Of a DNA stretch of 64,000 nucleotides, positions 1 through 11,583 are shown piece after piece. The translations under genes were made by a program, and so were the position numbers. Under the pieces are notes generated by a model, which had not been told where the DNA came from, ran no database searches, and was given only the letters and a program-made list of their open reading frames with translations. Every line of letters starts with the position of its first letter. Positions within the stretch are counted from its first letter, which is position 1. Source of the DNA: Cladopsammia gracilis (lineage: Eukaryota; Cnidaria; Anthozoa; Scleractinia; Dendrophylliidae); NCBI GenBank assembly GCA_022457155.1, contig JAJGOT010000089.1, positions 520,001 to 584,000 of the forward strand, given 5' to 3'.

Positions 1-1156
1 ACTGAACGTAAATGTCTTTGTAACGTGATAAAAGAGAGATAGCCGCTATTAGTTTCCGTTGCGAAGACATTTAACGCCATTTCGCAAAATAGTAATCTTA
101 GAAAAATTACTATTTTGCGAAACTCCTTCTTTTGAAGAATTCAGTCGCATTAAAAATATAATGGCTGCCTTTGTCACTAAAATATAAATCTAAATAGCCT
201 GTAACACGTTCCCTACTCCGCTCTTTACTGTGAGATCTTTCTCTGGCGATGGAACAACTCATTTCGCAAAATAGTAATTTTTGTAAAAATACTATTTTGC
301 GAAATTTTGCGCTGTTTTCCTTTCACGTAAGTGTTTGGGTTCAGTTCGAGCAAAAAATATTTCTTATCCAAAACTTTATCATTTCCTGTTACATTGAGCG
401 TTTAAAAGAACTGATTGATGAGATTAAAACTCATTTCGCAAAATAGTAATTCTTGTAAGATTACTATTTTGCGAAATTCTGCGCTGTTTTCCTTTCACGT
501 AAGTATTTGGGTTCAGTTCGAGCAAAACATCTTTCTTATCCAAAACTTTATCATTTCCTTTCACATTGAGCGTTTAAAAGAACTGCTTGATGACATTAAA
601 ACTCATTTCGCAAAATAGTAATTCTTGTAAGATTACTATTTTGCGGAATTCTGCGTTATGTGGTTCCTGTCGAGCGGAAACTCGTTATACCAAATGATTG
701 CAAATGCATGATAAAATTTATAACTTGATAAAAGAGAGATGGTCGCTATTAGTTTCTGTTGCGAAGACGTTTAACGCCATTTCGCAAAATAGTAATCTTA
801 GAAAAAATACTATTTTGCGAAACTCTTCCCTTTGAAGAATTTAGTCGCATTTCGCAAAATAGTAATTTTTGTGCAAAAATTACTATTTTGCGAAATGGGT
901 TGTTCCATCGCCAGAGAAAGATCTCACAGTAAAGAGCGGAGTAGGGAACGTGTTACAGGCTATTTAGATTTACATTTTAGTGACAAAGGCAGCCATTATA
1001 TTTTTAATGCGACTGAATTCTTCAAAAGAAGGAGTTTCGCAAAATAGTAATTTTTCTAAGATTACTATTTTGCGAAATGGCGTTAAATGTCTTCGCAACG
1101 GAAACTAATAGCGGCTATCTCTCTTTTATCACGTTACAAAGACATTTACGTTCAGT
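1..1156. repeat. Long foldback element with seven internal hairpins
   Basis: Base 1 pairs with base 1156: the first ~266 bases are the imperfect reverse complement of ~890-1156. Inside and within the arms, a ~45-bp palindrome (arms tttcgcaaaatagtaat / attactattttgcgaaa) occurs seven times, at 79-122, 261-305, 433-477, 604-649, 779-822, 849-896 and 1035-1078. Part of the interior is a ~172-bp tandem duplication (about 261-610). No coding sequence is supported. It looks like a non-autonomous foldback DNA element; the window edge prevents checking for a target-site duplication. Confidence 0.8.
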
Positions 1157-1184
1157 ATCATGAATTTTCAATCATTTGGTATAA

Positions 1185-1215
1185 TTTCGTTTCGTTTCGT
1201 TTCGTTTCGTTTCGC
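1185..1215. repeat. (TTTCG)n microsatellite
   Basis: About six tandem copies of a TTTCG pentamer immediately after the foldback element. Confidence 0.8.
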
Positions 1216-1290
1216 AAAATAGAATACGCCCATTTAGCATGCTGCGTTTGCCATCGGGGCTTTGCGGATGTTTGTTTGTCACGTGTTTTA

Positions 1291-1892
1291 CAGTCAAACC
1301 GGATGTTCTTTTGATGGCAACTTTGCAAACTTCCAGCGCAACATTGGTATTTTGATGGACAGTTTGCTTCGAGCAAGTTGGAAGTTGTGCGAGCAAGTTG
1401 CAACTTTCGCGAGCAAGTTCCTATTTCAATCTTGCTGTCAGTTGCCGGAATTTCTGAATTGAAAGTAGTTGGTTTGGTTACCTTGCAGTATTCCACAAAC
1501 TCTATGATGTCAGGAGTAGAAACGGTTCGTTCCTCTCAGCCAGGTTTACCGGGAAAATACGTCTCGTGTTGTAAATATTGGATACAGTTTGCCTTGATAA
1601 TCCAACAATGCGTGCGATTTGTTCTTGTTTTACACCAGACGACCATTATTCTCTCTCTTTTCTCAACCGAGGTGGTATTATTGCGATGTACGTGAGCCAT
1701 AACTGAAGAAGGACGTGTTTTCACAAAATTCGCAATTTGCAACTGACAACAAGTTTGAAATAGCAACTTGCTCGCGAAAGTTGCAACTTGCTCGCGTAAC
1801 TTCCAACTTGCTCGAAGCAAACTGTCAATCAAATACCAATGTTGCGGCGGAAGTTTGCAAAGTTGCCATCAAAAGAACATCCGGTTTGACTG
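1291..1892. mobile_element. Tc1/mariner-like foldback element, TA target site
   Basis: Long inverted termini start cagtcaaaccggatgttc and end with the reverse complement. Each end abuts TA (1289-1290 and 1893-1894). The arms also share segments with repeated gcaagttg motifs. Removing the element rejoins satellite sequence on both sides. The CAGT start and TA duplication fit Tc1/mariner elements. The centre holds a transposase-like remnant on the minus strand. Confidence 0.7.
1530..1700 (-). pseudogene. Transposase N-terminal helix-turn-helix remnant
   Basis: A minus-strand frame reads EQIARIVGLSRQTVSNIYN, the pattern of a transposase DNA-binding helix-turn-helix. It is followed by a short basic stretch and preceded, in another frame, by TSVEKRERIMVV. 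It lies at the centre of the TA-flanked foldback element, as a decayed transposase should. There is no catalytic domain and the frame is shifted, so the element is non-autonomous. The Tc1/mariner assignment rests on the TA target and HTH style only. Confidence 0.5.
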
Positions 1893-2783
1893 TAATTGTC
1901 TGGCTTGCTGTGTTTGCCATCGGGGCTTTGAAGATGCTTGTTGTGACAAGTTTGAGTTTGTTTAGAATGCTGCCTTTGCCATCGGGGTTTGCAGATACCT
2001 TTTTGCCACATTTTTTTTTTAATTATTTAGCATGCTGCGTTTGCCTTCAGGGTTTTGCAGATGCTTGTTGTGACAAGTTTGAATTTGTTTAGCATGCTGC
2101 GTTTGCCATCTTGGTTTTGCAGAATGAGAGAGAATGATGCTTTTTTGTCACATTTTAAAATTATTTAGCATGTTGCGTTTGCCATCGGGGCTTTGCTGAT
2201 GCTTGTTTGTCACATTTTTTAAATTATTAAGCATGCTGTGTTTGCCATCGCGGCTTTGCAGATGCTTCTTGTGACACGTTTGAGTTTGTCTAGCATGCTG
2301 CGCTTTGCCATCGGGGTTTTGCATTTGCCTTTTTGTCACATGTTTTCATTATTTAGCATGTTGTGTTTGCCATCGGGCTTTGCAGATGCTTGTTGTGACG
2401 AGTTTCAGTTTGTTTAGAATGCTGTGCTTCGCCTTTCGGGGTTTTGCAGATGCTCTTTGGTCACAATTTTATTATTTAGCATGCTGTGTTTGCCATCGAG
2501 GCCTGGCAGATCCTTGTTGTGAGAAGTTTGAGTTTGTTTAGCATGCTGCGCTTTGTCATCGGAGTTTTCCAAAATGATGTTTTTTATCACATTTCTGAAT
2601 TAGCATGCTGTGTTTGCCATCGGGACTCTGAAGACGTTTGTTGTGACAAGTTTGAATTTATTTAGCATGCTGCGCTTTGCCATCAGGGCCTTGCTTATAC
2701 TTGTCCTGACATGCTGGAGTTTGTTTGCAGTGTGTTGCGCTTTGCCATCGGCTTCTTGTTGTGAGTGTTTGCTTAGCATGACG

Positions 2784-4055
2784 CGTAGTTACTAAAACGA
2801 GGAATGACCTAAAATGACCTAAAATGATCTAAAATGACCTAAAATGATCTAACATGACCTAAAATGATCTAAAAAATGGCCTAAAATGACCTAAAATGAC
2901 CAAAAATGATCTAAAAAATGACCTAAATCAAAAGCGCGTTGCTGGGCAAATCCCTAAATTCATAATAACAACCATTTTCACGTGTGTACTCCGCACAAAT
3001 CAAAAGCGCGTTGCTGGGCAATCCTCTAAATTCCTAATTACAATTTTGCACAGCGCACCAATCAAAAGCCTGTTGCTGGGCAAATCTCTAAATTCCTAAT
3101 TACCATTTTGCACAGCGCACCAATCAAAAGCCTGTTGCTGGGCAAATCTCTAAATTTATAATTGGAAAAGGAAATCCCCAATTAACCCCTCCCCCGGGGG
3201 TGGGAGCTTTATAGAGGCTTTACCTTTACCACTACAAGTTCTTGGTTCACAAGGTTCTAAGCTCGTTCCACATGCATGAAAATTTTAACTTTTCAAACAC
3301 AATCCGTTTGATTATTAAATATTTCATTGTGTTGTCCACAAGATGCAACGTGTGAAACCAAATTAAAGGCTCCTAAGAGCCAACCCGTGAATAACAACAA
3401 CAACAACAAGTTTATTAGCATTCCCAATTTACATATGGTATAGCCTAAACAAAAATAAAGTAATATAAGTAATAAGTAATAGTAATATAACAAATAACAG
3501 GTCGGTTAAATTAATTAATCTTTTTTTAACTGATCGCAGTGGGCCCTTGTCCAGTGGTACAAGTGACTCATTATTAAATAGAAATATAATTTTGTTGTGA
3601 TCAGTTAATACATCATAGTTGGAATAATTAAGTTTGATGTCATGCGTAACGCAATATTGCGGAAAATGTTTTCACACTGACACGGTTCGATATTTCTTTT
3701 TTAATTAAACGTAAGGATTTTGACGAACGCGAAAAAACAAAACATTACTTTTATAATATCCAGTCCGAAGAAGAAAAAAAAAACCACGCGACTATCGTGG
3801 AAAACATACTTAGATAATTATTTCAAGGTAGATACTAATCAAAGCGCGTGTCTCGGTTGAAAAATCATTTAAATGTTGTATTAAAGACTCATTTTAGGTC
3901 ATTTTAGATTCACGGTAGGTCATTTTAGATCACTGTAGGTCATTTTAGATCATTTTTGGTCATTTTAGGTCATTTTTTAGATCATTTTAGGTCATTTTAG
4001 GTCATTTTAGGTCATTTTAGGTCATTTTAGGTCATTCCTCGTTTTAGTAACTACG
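2784..4055. mobile_element. Foldback element with 9-bp target-site duplication (MULE-like)
   Basis: Terminal inverted repeats begin cgtagttactaaaacgagg and run into tandem tgacctaaaa/tgatctaaaa decamer repeats of ~130 bp on each side. The element is flanked by exact 9-bp copies of agcatgacg at 2775-2783 and 4056-4064. The interior has three tandem copies of an 'atcaaaagc..gttgctgggcaa' unit (~2930-3155). A 9-bp duplication and long inverted repeats fit Mutator-like elements. No transposase is visible. It sits inside the satellite array, which continues on both sides. Confidence 0.85.
3345..3425. repeat. Short interspersed repeat fragment with (AAC)n
   Basis: A 'aaaggctcctaagagccaac' palindrome and 'ccgtgaataa' followed by (aac)n. 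A related piece, aaaggctcctttgagccaac, lies at ~48867-48886, so this is an interspersed family, possibly a retroelement 3' end. Confidence 0.4.
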
Positions 4056-4170
4056 AGCATGACGCCTTTCACCATCGAGTTTTGCAGATGCTTCTTTGTT
4101 CAGGCCTTGTTTAGCATGCTGTGCTTTACCTTCGGCGCTTTACATATGCTTCTTTGTTTCACTTTAGTCA
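4056..4170. repeat. Satellite-like array, right part
   Basis: The same gcatgctg...gttttgcagatgctt units resume directly after the right target-site duplication of the 2784-4055 foldback element. Confidence 0.65.
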
Positions 4171-5667
4171 TACCTTTTATCTCTTTCTTTTCTCTCCTCC
4201 GATGGCAGTCTTGAAGGGAGTGTAATTCCCTACTCGGATTACCGGGGCCAAGGCTGTCATCTCTCAGGCTCTCTTTTATCTTTCCTTATCTTTGTTTGTG
4301 TTACCTTTCAGTCTTCTTTGCGCCTTCTCAATTATAAGAATGTTCGCTTAAATCAGGTGGAGATTTCTGAAAATTTTGATCCCACTGCCGTCATGGGTTA
4401 ATAGAACTAGAAGTTCCATTCCCGCCCAATCAGAGGCTTTCGTTTCGGCTGTTCTTTAGGGTGACGCTCTCGCCGATATTAACACCTCAGTCACAGATTC
4501 CTTTAAAACATTTGAATTCATGGACGTCCGTCTCCAAAACCTCCAGAGTGTTAGAATTATAATTGTCTATCGACCGCCTAACAACATGTCATGTGCCCTG
4601 TTTTTTGAAGAATTTTCTAGATTGCTAGAACATGTGTTGTCTGAACCTTCTGCTAACTTAATGATTGCAGGTGATCTAAATTTTCATATTGAAACTTTTA
4701 ATAATGTCCATGCTACGCAGTTCATTGAAATTCTTGAAACTTTTTTATCTCAAACAACATGTCTGTTCTGTTACTCATATAAGTGGTCACACCCTGGATC
4801 TGCCGATAACAAGATTAAATGGGCAAATTGTAGGAAACATTAAGATCCATGACCCGGCGATCTCTGACCGTCTTGAGGTGCTTTGTAACTTATTTCTCAA
4901 GAAACTTCAATTTAGGAAAAAGGTCGTCCGTTCTCGAAAACTGTGCCCCTTAGATATCGACTCCTTTTGTGAGGATGTTCGTATTTCTTCGATAGTCCAG
5001 GAACAATCCATGGATTTAGACAGAGCAGTTTATCAGTATGATAACGTTCTTGGATTACTGTTGGACAATCGTGCTCCTCCGAGAAAGCGTTTGGTGACAA
5101 TACGACCTGCTGTACCGGAAGTTGCTGCTGAGAAACGGAAAAGTCGTCGGCTTGAGAGAAAATGGGGGAAGTCTCGGCTACAAAGTGATCGGGAAACATA
5201 TTGGTATCAGTGCTTCGTCGTCAACAATTTGATTAATTCTGCAAAATCTACATATTACGCATCATTAATTAATGAGCATTCTTCAGATCAAGGGGTGCTG
5301 TTCAGAATTGTAAATAAGCTTATGCAGAAATGTCATGAGACGTGATATCCACCTTCTCCGAGCAATACTTTGCTTATTGATTTATTTGCTGACATTTTCA
5401 CTGTCAAAGTTGAAAAGATTCATGCTGCCCTTGTCCTTGCCCCTGCCCCAAGAGACAGAAATCTATTATTAGCTCATGATGATGAACTGCCTGCAAACGC
5501 TGCTGAATTAAACATCCTTCACGAGGTCATTCAAGAGGATGTAAATGAATTTGCTTATAACTCTCTAAGCAAGTCCTATTGCCTTGATCCTCTTCCGGCA
5601 TCAGTTCTTAAGGGCTGCTTCCCTGTACTCCTTCTTACTGTTACCAGGATTGTCAATTTGTCATTAA

Positions 5668-6452
5668 GGTGGCTGAACACAGTTTCACTGTACCTATGCG
5701 TCATTCATTGTCATTTTACAGCCACTAACGTCCGGGCGTCCAAAATTGGTGAGGCATATGATTAAGTAACAAGCTATATATTTTGATATTTTTGTTGAGC
5801 TTTAAGGGTGTTGCCATGGCAACACGGTGGATTGTAAATCAGCCTGCAATATTTGGTTTCGCCTATTTTCAGAAAATCTAGTCGTTAGATTTTGTCCATC
5901 ATTTGTATCCAGTAAACTCGTAAAATATTCGCGTGTTAACACTGGTCTCGTGTAATTTTGACAGAGGGATCTTCCGTAATTTGTGTTTTAATATGTTTGC
6001 GTTTTGTAAAATCTTCTCTGTTAGATTTCAAATTTTTGATGGCAGGTGAGTTCGGCATATTCGAAACTATTATTGTGCCAAATTTCGTGAAATTCTAACG
6101 AGTGGTTCCGTAGAAATCAGCACGTTTCCGAGGAAACTCGCTAAAACATCCAGTTACAACTTTTTGGTCAACTGCGTATGCGTTGCATTTGACTGAGTTC
6201 TTGATCCAAAGACAAAAACGACTAAAAAGGCAGTGTATTTCTTCAATGGTTCTATAAACTATCAACAAACATTTTTACGAGCAACAAATTGTTTGATTTT
6301 AAGGCGAAAAACAACACTTTCGCGATCCATGCTGAGCAAATTAAAATGATCGCTGAATAGGTTCCACGTTTTGTTTTTCTCGAGACTCTACGCGTGCTGA
6401 CTCACGTAAGCAGCTGAAATTGAAGAGCGCGCGCAAACTGTGTTCTGCCACC
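5668..6452. mobile_element. piggyBac-type MITE (TTAA target) inside the LINE
   Basis: Ends ggtggctgaacacagttt and its near-perfect inverse (one mismatch in 18) are flanked by TTAA at 5664-5667 and 6453-6456. The LINE reading stops at ...RIVNLSL and resumes just after the right TTAA as ...REMPDALKK, which confirms the insertion. It carries no transposase; inside is a gttgccatggcaac palindrome at ~5810. Confidence 0.8.
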
Positions 6453-7216
6453 TTAACAACTCGTGAGATGCCTGATGCCTTAAAGAAACCGATCTCAAAT
6501 TTAAAGTGTATTTCTTAGCTCGTTGAAAAGTCTCAGTTCAACTGACAGAACATGTTATGACTAACCATCTTGACGAGACGTTTCAGTGAGCATACAAAGA
6601 ACTTCACTCAACTGACACAGCACTACTTAGAGTGCAAAATGACATCTTGTGTTCTCTTGATCAGAATATGTCGGTCATATTGCTGTTTTGGATCCTTCTC
6701 CTGCATTCGATACAGTGGATCATGCAATACTAATATCTAGACTCTCAAACCGTTAAGGAGTGAAAGCAATTGCACTGGCCTGGTTTAAGACGTACCTAAC
6801 TTCACGCCGCAAACAGTTTGTTAAGGTAGAGGAGGAAATATCATCAAAACGACCCTTGCTGAGCGGGGTGCCCCAGCGATCTGTACTAGGTCCACTGCTA
6901 TACCTCATCTGCACTGTGCGATTGCTAATATCATCAAACAGCACAATTTACTATATCATCCGTTTGCTGATGACACGCAACTATATATATATATCCTTTA
7001 AGACTGATTTGCTGTGCTCACCTTGAAGAGGTAAAGTTCCGTGTTGAACGCTGTGTCGAGGACATAGCCTGTTGGATGTGTAATAACTAATCGAAACTTA
7101 ATCATGACAAAACCGAACTCGTTGTCATTAGCTCCAAATTTCGACATAGACTAGATCTTGAATATGTTCAGGTCGGAGTTGAGTACATTGCCCCTAAGTC
7201 GCCTGCACGCAACCTA

Positions 7217-7449
7217 CAATTGCAGACAGAAGTAGTTGGGAAGGTTGTGAAAATGAATAGCATCAGCGGTGAATTACATCAATTCTCTCTAAATTTAAAC
7301 AAAAAAAAACCCTATTCAATGTTGGGATCTCAGCGAACAATTATGCACTAAACATGTCCCCTTATACACAACATTGTAACAGGGGGAGGGGAGGGAAAGA
7401 GAATAATAGTGAAAACTACAATTCTTCCCAACACTTTTGTCTATGATTG
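7217..7449. mobile_element. Tc1/mariner-type MITE (TA target) inside the LINE
   Basis: Imperfect ~30-bp inverted repeats (caattgcagacagaagt... and the inverse of ...cttttgtctatgattg) are flanked by TA at 7215-7216 and 7450-7451. Excision rejoins LINE codons to read ARNLGVIMDN, matching the usual RNLGV motif of CR1/L2 reverse transcriptases. It is 233 bp and non-coding. Confidence 0.8.
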
Positions 7450-7785
7450 TAGGAGTCATCATGGACAATTGCCTCTGTGTCGAACAACATGTGGAAAAGA
7501 TATGTAATGAAGCAAATTGCCATCTCAGGAAACCGGAACTTTGCAAAGATTCGCAAAATCTCACTCAGGACTCTGCTGAAATTCTCATTCACTCTTTCAT
7601 TGGTTCCAAGCTTGACTATTGTAACTCACTTCTGTATGGCATTCCCTAATATTTAATTTGTAGATTACAGCGTGTTTAAAATACTGCAGCTCGTATTGTT
7701 ACGTTAACAAGAAAATATGCTTATATTACCCCAATAATGTTTAAGCTAGTACATTGGCTGCTTGTAAATTCGGTATTATTTTTAA

Positions 7786-8340
7786 AGTGCTACTACGATC
7801 AAATTTTTGATTTTCATTTTTTTTACATTTTCGTGTACTATTAGACTTCCTTACTCATCTTGCCAAATTTCAATTCATTAGGCACATCAGAAGTCATTTA
7901 ATTTTAACATTTATTTCCGAGAATTTACGGCCGCCATTAAAAAACCTTGTTCCAAGGCTTGGTTGCGAATGGGAGAAAGTGACGTAAAAGACTCAAACAT
8001 ACCTCACGGGTTGAAATTATAATAACAATCAGCATAGAAAATTGCACGAAGAACGAGTCTAAAGTTTTTGTTGCTTTTCGCGTGATTTTCAACACTTATT
8101 GTTATTATAATTTCAACCCGTGAGGTATGTTTGAGTCTTTTACGTCACTTTCTCCCATTCGCAACCAAGCCTTGGAACAAGGTTTTTTAATGGCGGCCGT
8201 AAATTCTCGGAAATAAATGTTAAAATTAAATGACTTCTGATGTTCGTAATGAATTGAAATTTGGCAAGATGAGTAAGGAAGTCTAATAGTACACGAAAAT
8301 GTAAAAAAATGAAAATCAAAAATTTGATCGTAGTAGCCCT
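7786..8340. mobile_element. Foldback MITE with ~245-bp arms, TTAA-flanked, inside the LINE
   Basis: Arms of ~245 bp (7786-~8030 and ~8098-8340) are almost perfectly inverted, with outer ends ag(t/g)gctactacgatcaaa. TTAA lies at 7782-7785 and 8341-8344. The LINE resumes immediately afterwards with LLLVHKALNGKAPS (one base out of frame). The spacer is ~70 bp. The TTAA target suggests piggyBac or Kolobok type; 6-7 bp imperfect duplications cannot be excluded. Confidence 0.75.
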
Positions 8341-8786
8341 TTAAGCTACTGTTATTAGTTCATAAAGCACTTAATGGCAAAGCACCGTCTTATATTTCTA
8401 GTCTGCTGAGTTATCCAAGGTTCTCTAGGTCATTACGTTCGAACGTCCAAGAACTGCTCACAGTGCCACTGGCTAAACTTTATTAGACTTGTGGAGACCG
8501 GGCGTTCAGCGCTGCTGCGGCCAACTAGAAGACTATGGAATGACTTGCCTCTTAGCCTTCGAAAATCCCCATCGGTAGCTATTTTTCAGAAGAATTTTAA
8601 AACTTGTCTTTTTAAAGAAGCTTATGACATTTAATCTTTATTTTAGTACAATTCTTTATTTTATTTCTCTAACATGTTTTAATATTTTCATAACTGTAAA
8701 TGCATTTTTACATTTTAGTTTTGACCTTAGCATAATGATTGTAAAACGCTATGGAAGACTAGCTGAATAGCGCTATATAAATTATT

Positions 8787-8789
8787 ATT

Positions 8790-8858
<69 letters not shown>
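8787..8858. repeat. (TTA)n/(TTG)n microsatellite at LINE 3' end
   Basis: ATT, then TTG, then ATT triplets follow the LINE's gcgctatataaat terminus. This is the simple-repeat tail typical of CR1/L2 elements. The poly-Leu and poly-Asn ORFs here are artefacts of the repeat. Confidence 0.85.
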
Positions 8859-8859
8859 T

Positions 8860-9877
8860 CCATGTTGGCCTTTCGTGACCCAGGGCGCTTCGTTGCCGGA
8901 GAGCTTCACCGTCCTTTCGAATCCTGGTCTCGTAGTGCCTGTTCAGATTTTCGTTTTGGGTTTTGGGTTGGGTGTTTAGTTTTGGGGGGTTTTTGTTTAG
9001 TTTTGGGGGTATTTTGGAGGTGTATATCTGCGAGATTGCTTGATGGCTTGTTGCGACAGCTGACCCCAATCTAAATCCGCATAAGCACGAGGGAGAGCAC
9101 TGCAAATAGATTACTCTCATTAATCTCTGTCTCATTTATATTCTAAAAGATATCACTTTAAATTATCACAACAATAAAAATTCAAATCGGAAAACTAAGT
9201 TGTATGATCTTATTATTATCTTGTATCTAACTGAAACTTTTTTGTCCTCCCCCCCCCCCCCCCCCCTCCTCCTCACAGGGACTCCCACTTCCCACCCCGC
9301 AGGGATTAGAAAAATATAACCATATAAGGAAACTGAACTGACATTTCGCGAGTGCGATCGAAGGAGCAAACCGAAAACGCGGGGAAATTTGGAAAACGTT
9401 TTGTTCAAGTCAGCAGTTTTGTTTCTCTTCAGGTAGGAGATGTTTGATATAAATGTTTGTGTTCTTTATGGAAATTGCACTGAGCAGCAAATTGATTTAA
9501 ACTCGGTGCGAAGACTAAAATGAGCAGCCATTACCTGCATGGCCATTGTATTTGATTGAAGAAGTCTTAATTTGGCATAGTTTTACAGCGTAAGGTCTTG
9601 TAGCTAAGATAGAATTACCACAGACGAAAATTTTTCGATTATAAGTTCATGTAAAGTATTTTCTACTTTTAATCAATCAATGAACTATTTTGGAAGCTCG
9701 TCTCCAAACGATCGCTGGCGAAGGCTGATCATAAATCGATGCACATGCAGCATATAAGCTTTTATATACTAGCTTATAACCCTGTTAATTCACTTAAATA
9801 GCTAGAATTTAACAGTCACAGGGTTGGGGTAATTTTATTTTCGTTGAAAGAGTTCGATTAGAGTTTCCACGCATTTA
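8860..9877. other. Non-coding stretch, nothing recognised
   Basis: Contains a ggttttgggttg-rich patch near 8955-9020 and a C homopolymer at ~9248-9266. No ORF with family-like sequence on either strand. Confidence 0.5.
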
Positions 9878-10739
9878 TACCCTGCAAGCAGTGGATTCTC
9901 CTATGCCGAGCTATGCCGAACGAGAAAGAAACCGTTAGCTTTTCTATCGAGTATGCGCAGCCACGTGATGCCCCACGTGATGCATTTGACGTCAGTTCCT
10001 GTCGTTTTTCCCGCAGCAACCTTGCTTAGAAAACAAAAACTTGAAATTGTCTTCAAATGAAGGGCGAAATTTTTGATTACTTTGTCAAGTTTGGCATATT
10101 AAACAACACTGTATACAATACAATGATCCTTTCCATCGAAAGTTAACGATAAGATGGGTTTTAAATCTGTTTTTGTTTGTTTGAACAGTTTGTTTACTAG
10201 CTGTGCTATGCATGTGCTAATCATGCCATCATAATTTGACAAAACGTTTGGGCTAAAACCTCGACAAGTTTGCGTTATTTTCTCATTTTTTTTACTTTTG
10301 AAACTTTGGGAAACTTTTAAAAGATCTATCGAATTTGTTTTGTTTCAATGAGCAATTTATGGCGGAAGAGTCGGTGTTTTGGAAACAGATAATAATAGAT
10401 GCGCAGCAGATTACAACGAAATCAGCGAAATGTATAAATCATGGAGGAATGTGGTTCGCATTGATTTGAAATCATTACTAAGCATAACAAAGAAGTCTGT
10501 CACCTTGGACGCTGTTTTGATTGTTGCATAGTGGGCTTGCTTAAACACAGCAGTTACGTGGATGAGTGCATGCGTGAGAGGCTAAACAAGTTTGCAAACT
10601 TGTTTTATCGGTTCAAATGTAATTTATTCATCCATAGCGCTGGACGGCGGCTCGATCAAAGGAGGTAACGGATGCTCGCAGTGGTTTCTTTCTCATTCGG
10701 CGTAGCTCAGCGTAGGAGAATCCACTGCTCGCAGGGTAA
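9878..10739. mobile_element. Non-autonomous DNA transposon, 862 bp, 7-8 bp target duplication
   Basis: Inverted termini of ~60 bp: left taccctgcaagcagtggatt..., right the inverse with about six changes, both containing a gagaaagaaacc motif. Flanking copies of gcattta lie at 9871-9877 and 10740-10746. The interior is AT-rich and has no coding potential. The 7-8 bp duplication is most like hAT-type integration. Confidence 0.75.
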
Positions 10740-11062
10740 GCATTTACGGTTGATCATCCATTAAACTAAGGAATGTGGGTGTGATTACTTATTAATCTAT
10801 GAGAATTTTGTGATGATTTTGCCTTTGAAATACAAATTGCTTGTCAAATCACTGAAATAGCGAAAATTTAACAGTTAAATAATGACACGGATTTGGGAAT
10901 ATAATTTTTGTTTGATTTTCGTTAAAGCACATTGATAGACAAAGCTTCCAAATTTATAATTCATGATTTTGATCTAAGGAATGTTGGTGTGATTAACTAC
11001 TTTGAAAGGTTACCAGCTTCTAATCTGTGAACTATAAATAACTTAAGGGTTGTGTAATTCCA

Positions 11063-11201
11063 GAAAATATCCATATTCCCCCCATGGAAGGTCAGTGGAA
11101 AATATCCATATTCCCCCCATGGAAGGTCAGTGGAAAATATCCATATTCCCCCATGGAAGGTCAGTGGAAAATATCCATATTCCCCCCATGGAATGTCAGT
11201 G
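11063..11201. repeat. 35-bp tandem repeat, four copies
   Basis: Four near-identical units (35, 35, 34, 35 bp) start gaaaatatccatattccccc and contain ccatggaaggtcagtg. The overlapping short ORFs only translate the repeat. Confidence 0.9.
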
Positions 11202-11282
11202 GAAATTCCCAGGGGAATGGGGCCTCAAAAGCCAAAGTTTATAAAGGAATGTATGAAGCACAACTGGAATTTCCACAGGGAT

Positions 11283-11303
11283 GGGGGGGGGGGGGGGGGG
11301 GGG
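11283..11303. repeat. Poly-G tract
   Basis: A near-continuous run of about 21 G just downstream of the 35-bp repeat. Confidence 0.8.
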
Positions 11304-11375
11304 ATAGGGTTAAAACCAAAACCTAATTCTGTGGGACAGGTACACAGTATGGATATTTTCTTGAAGAACACAATA

Positions 11376-11553
11376 CACCGAATGCAAATATGGTGGCCGA
11401 TTTATTATTCTTTTATAGTATGTTAATTAGCTTGACTAGCCTCATTTTAGAGTAAACATTCTTTTGAACTTTGCACATGCTAACGAGGCTAGTCAGGCTA
11501 ATTAACATACACATAAAAGAATAATAAATTGGCAGCCATATTTGCATTCGGTG
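11376..11553. mobile_element. Palindromic MITE with TA target
   Basis: Arms starting acaccgaatgcaaatatgg are inverted over ~80 bp (including a ttattattcttttat segment), with TA at 11374-11375 and 11554-11555. The stem continues through gttaattagc and gactagcctc before a short loop. 178 bp, non-coding. Confidence 0.75.
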
Positions 11554-11583
11554 TATACTCCAAAGAGATTGATTAAAAAGTAA

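Larger units (their letters stand above)
1220..2783. repeat. Diverged ~60-90 bp satellite-like array, left part
   Basis: Many diverged copies of a unit built around 'gcatgctgcgtttgccatc' followed by a ggctttgcagatgcttgtt-like segment and a gtttgttt spacer. The array is interrupted by a foldback element at 1291-1892 and resumes after a second one (2784-4055). ORFs here are translations of the repeat and are not genes. Confidence 0.75.
4200..8786 (+). pseudogene. CR1/L2-like non-LTR retrotransposon (LINE), decayed and interrupted three times
   Basis: Translated pieces run in the order of a LINE ORF2. Endonuclease: IIIVYRPPN and LMIAGDLNFHIE at ~4520-4740, then SGHTLDLPITR at ~4783. Then a linker region. 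Reverse transcriptase: LDPLPASVLKGCFP ~5580, HSTDTALLRVQNDI ~6608, DPSPAFDTVDHAIL ~6695, GVPQRSVLGPLLYLI ~6865, then a shifted ADDTQLYI. C-terminal region: LVHKALNGKAPSYISSLL ~8355 and RRLWNDLPLSLRKS ~8530. The 3' end gcgctatataaat followed by TTA/TTG repeats is typical of CR1/L2-type LINEs. Stops and frameshifts are frequent and the 5' end is truncated, so it is dead. Insertions at 5668-6452, 7217-7449 and 7786-8340 interrupt it. Confidence 0.85.

Noticed and set aside
8727..8979. Poly-Asn and poly-Leu ORFs
   Set aside because: Translations of the TTA/TTG microsatellite at the LINE 3' end.
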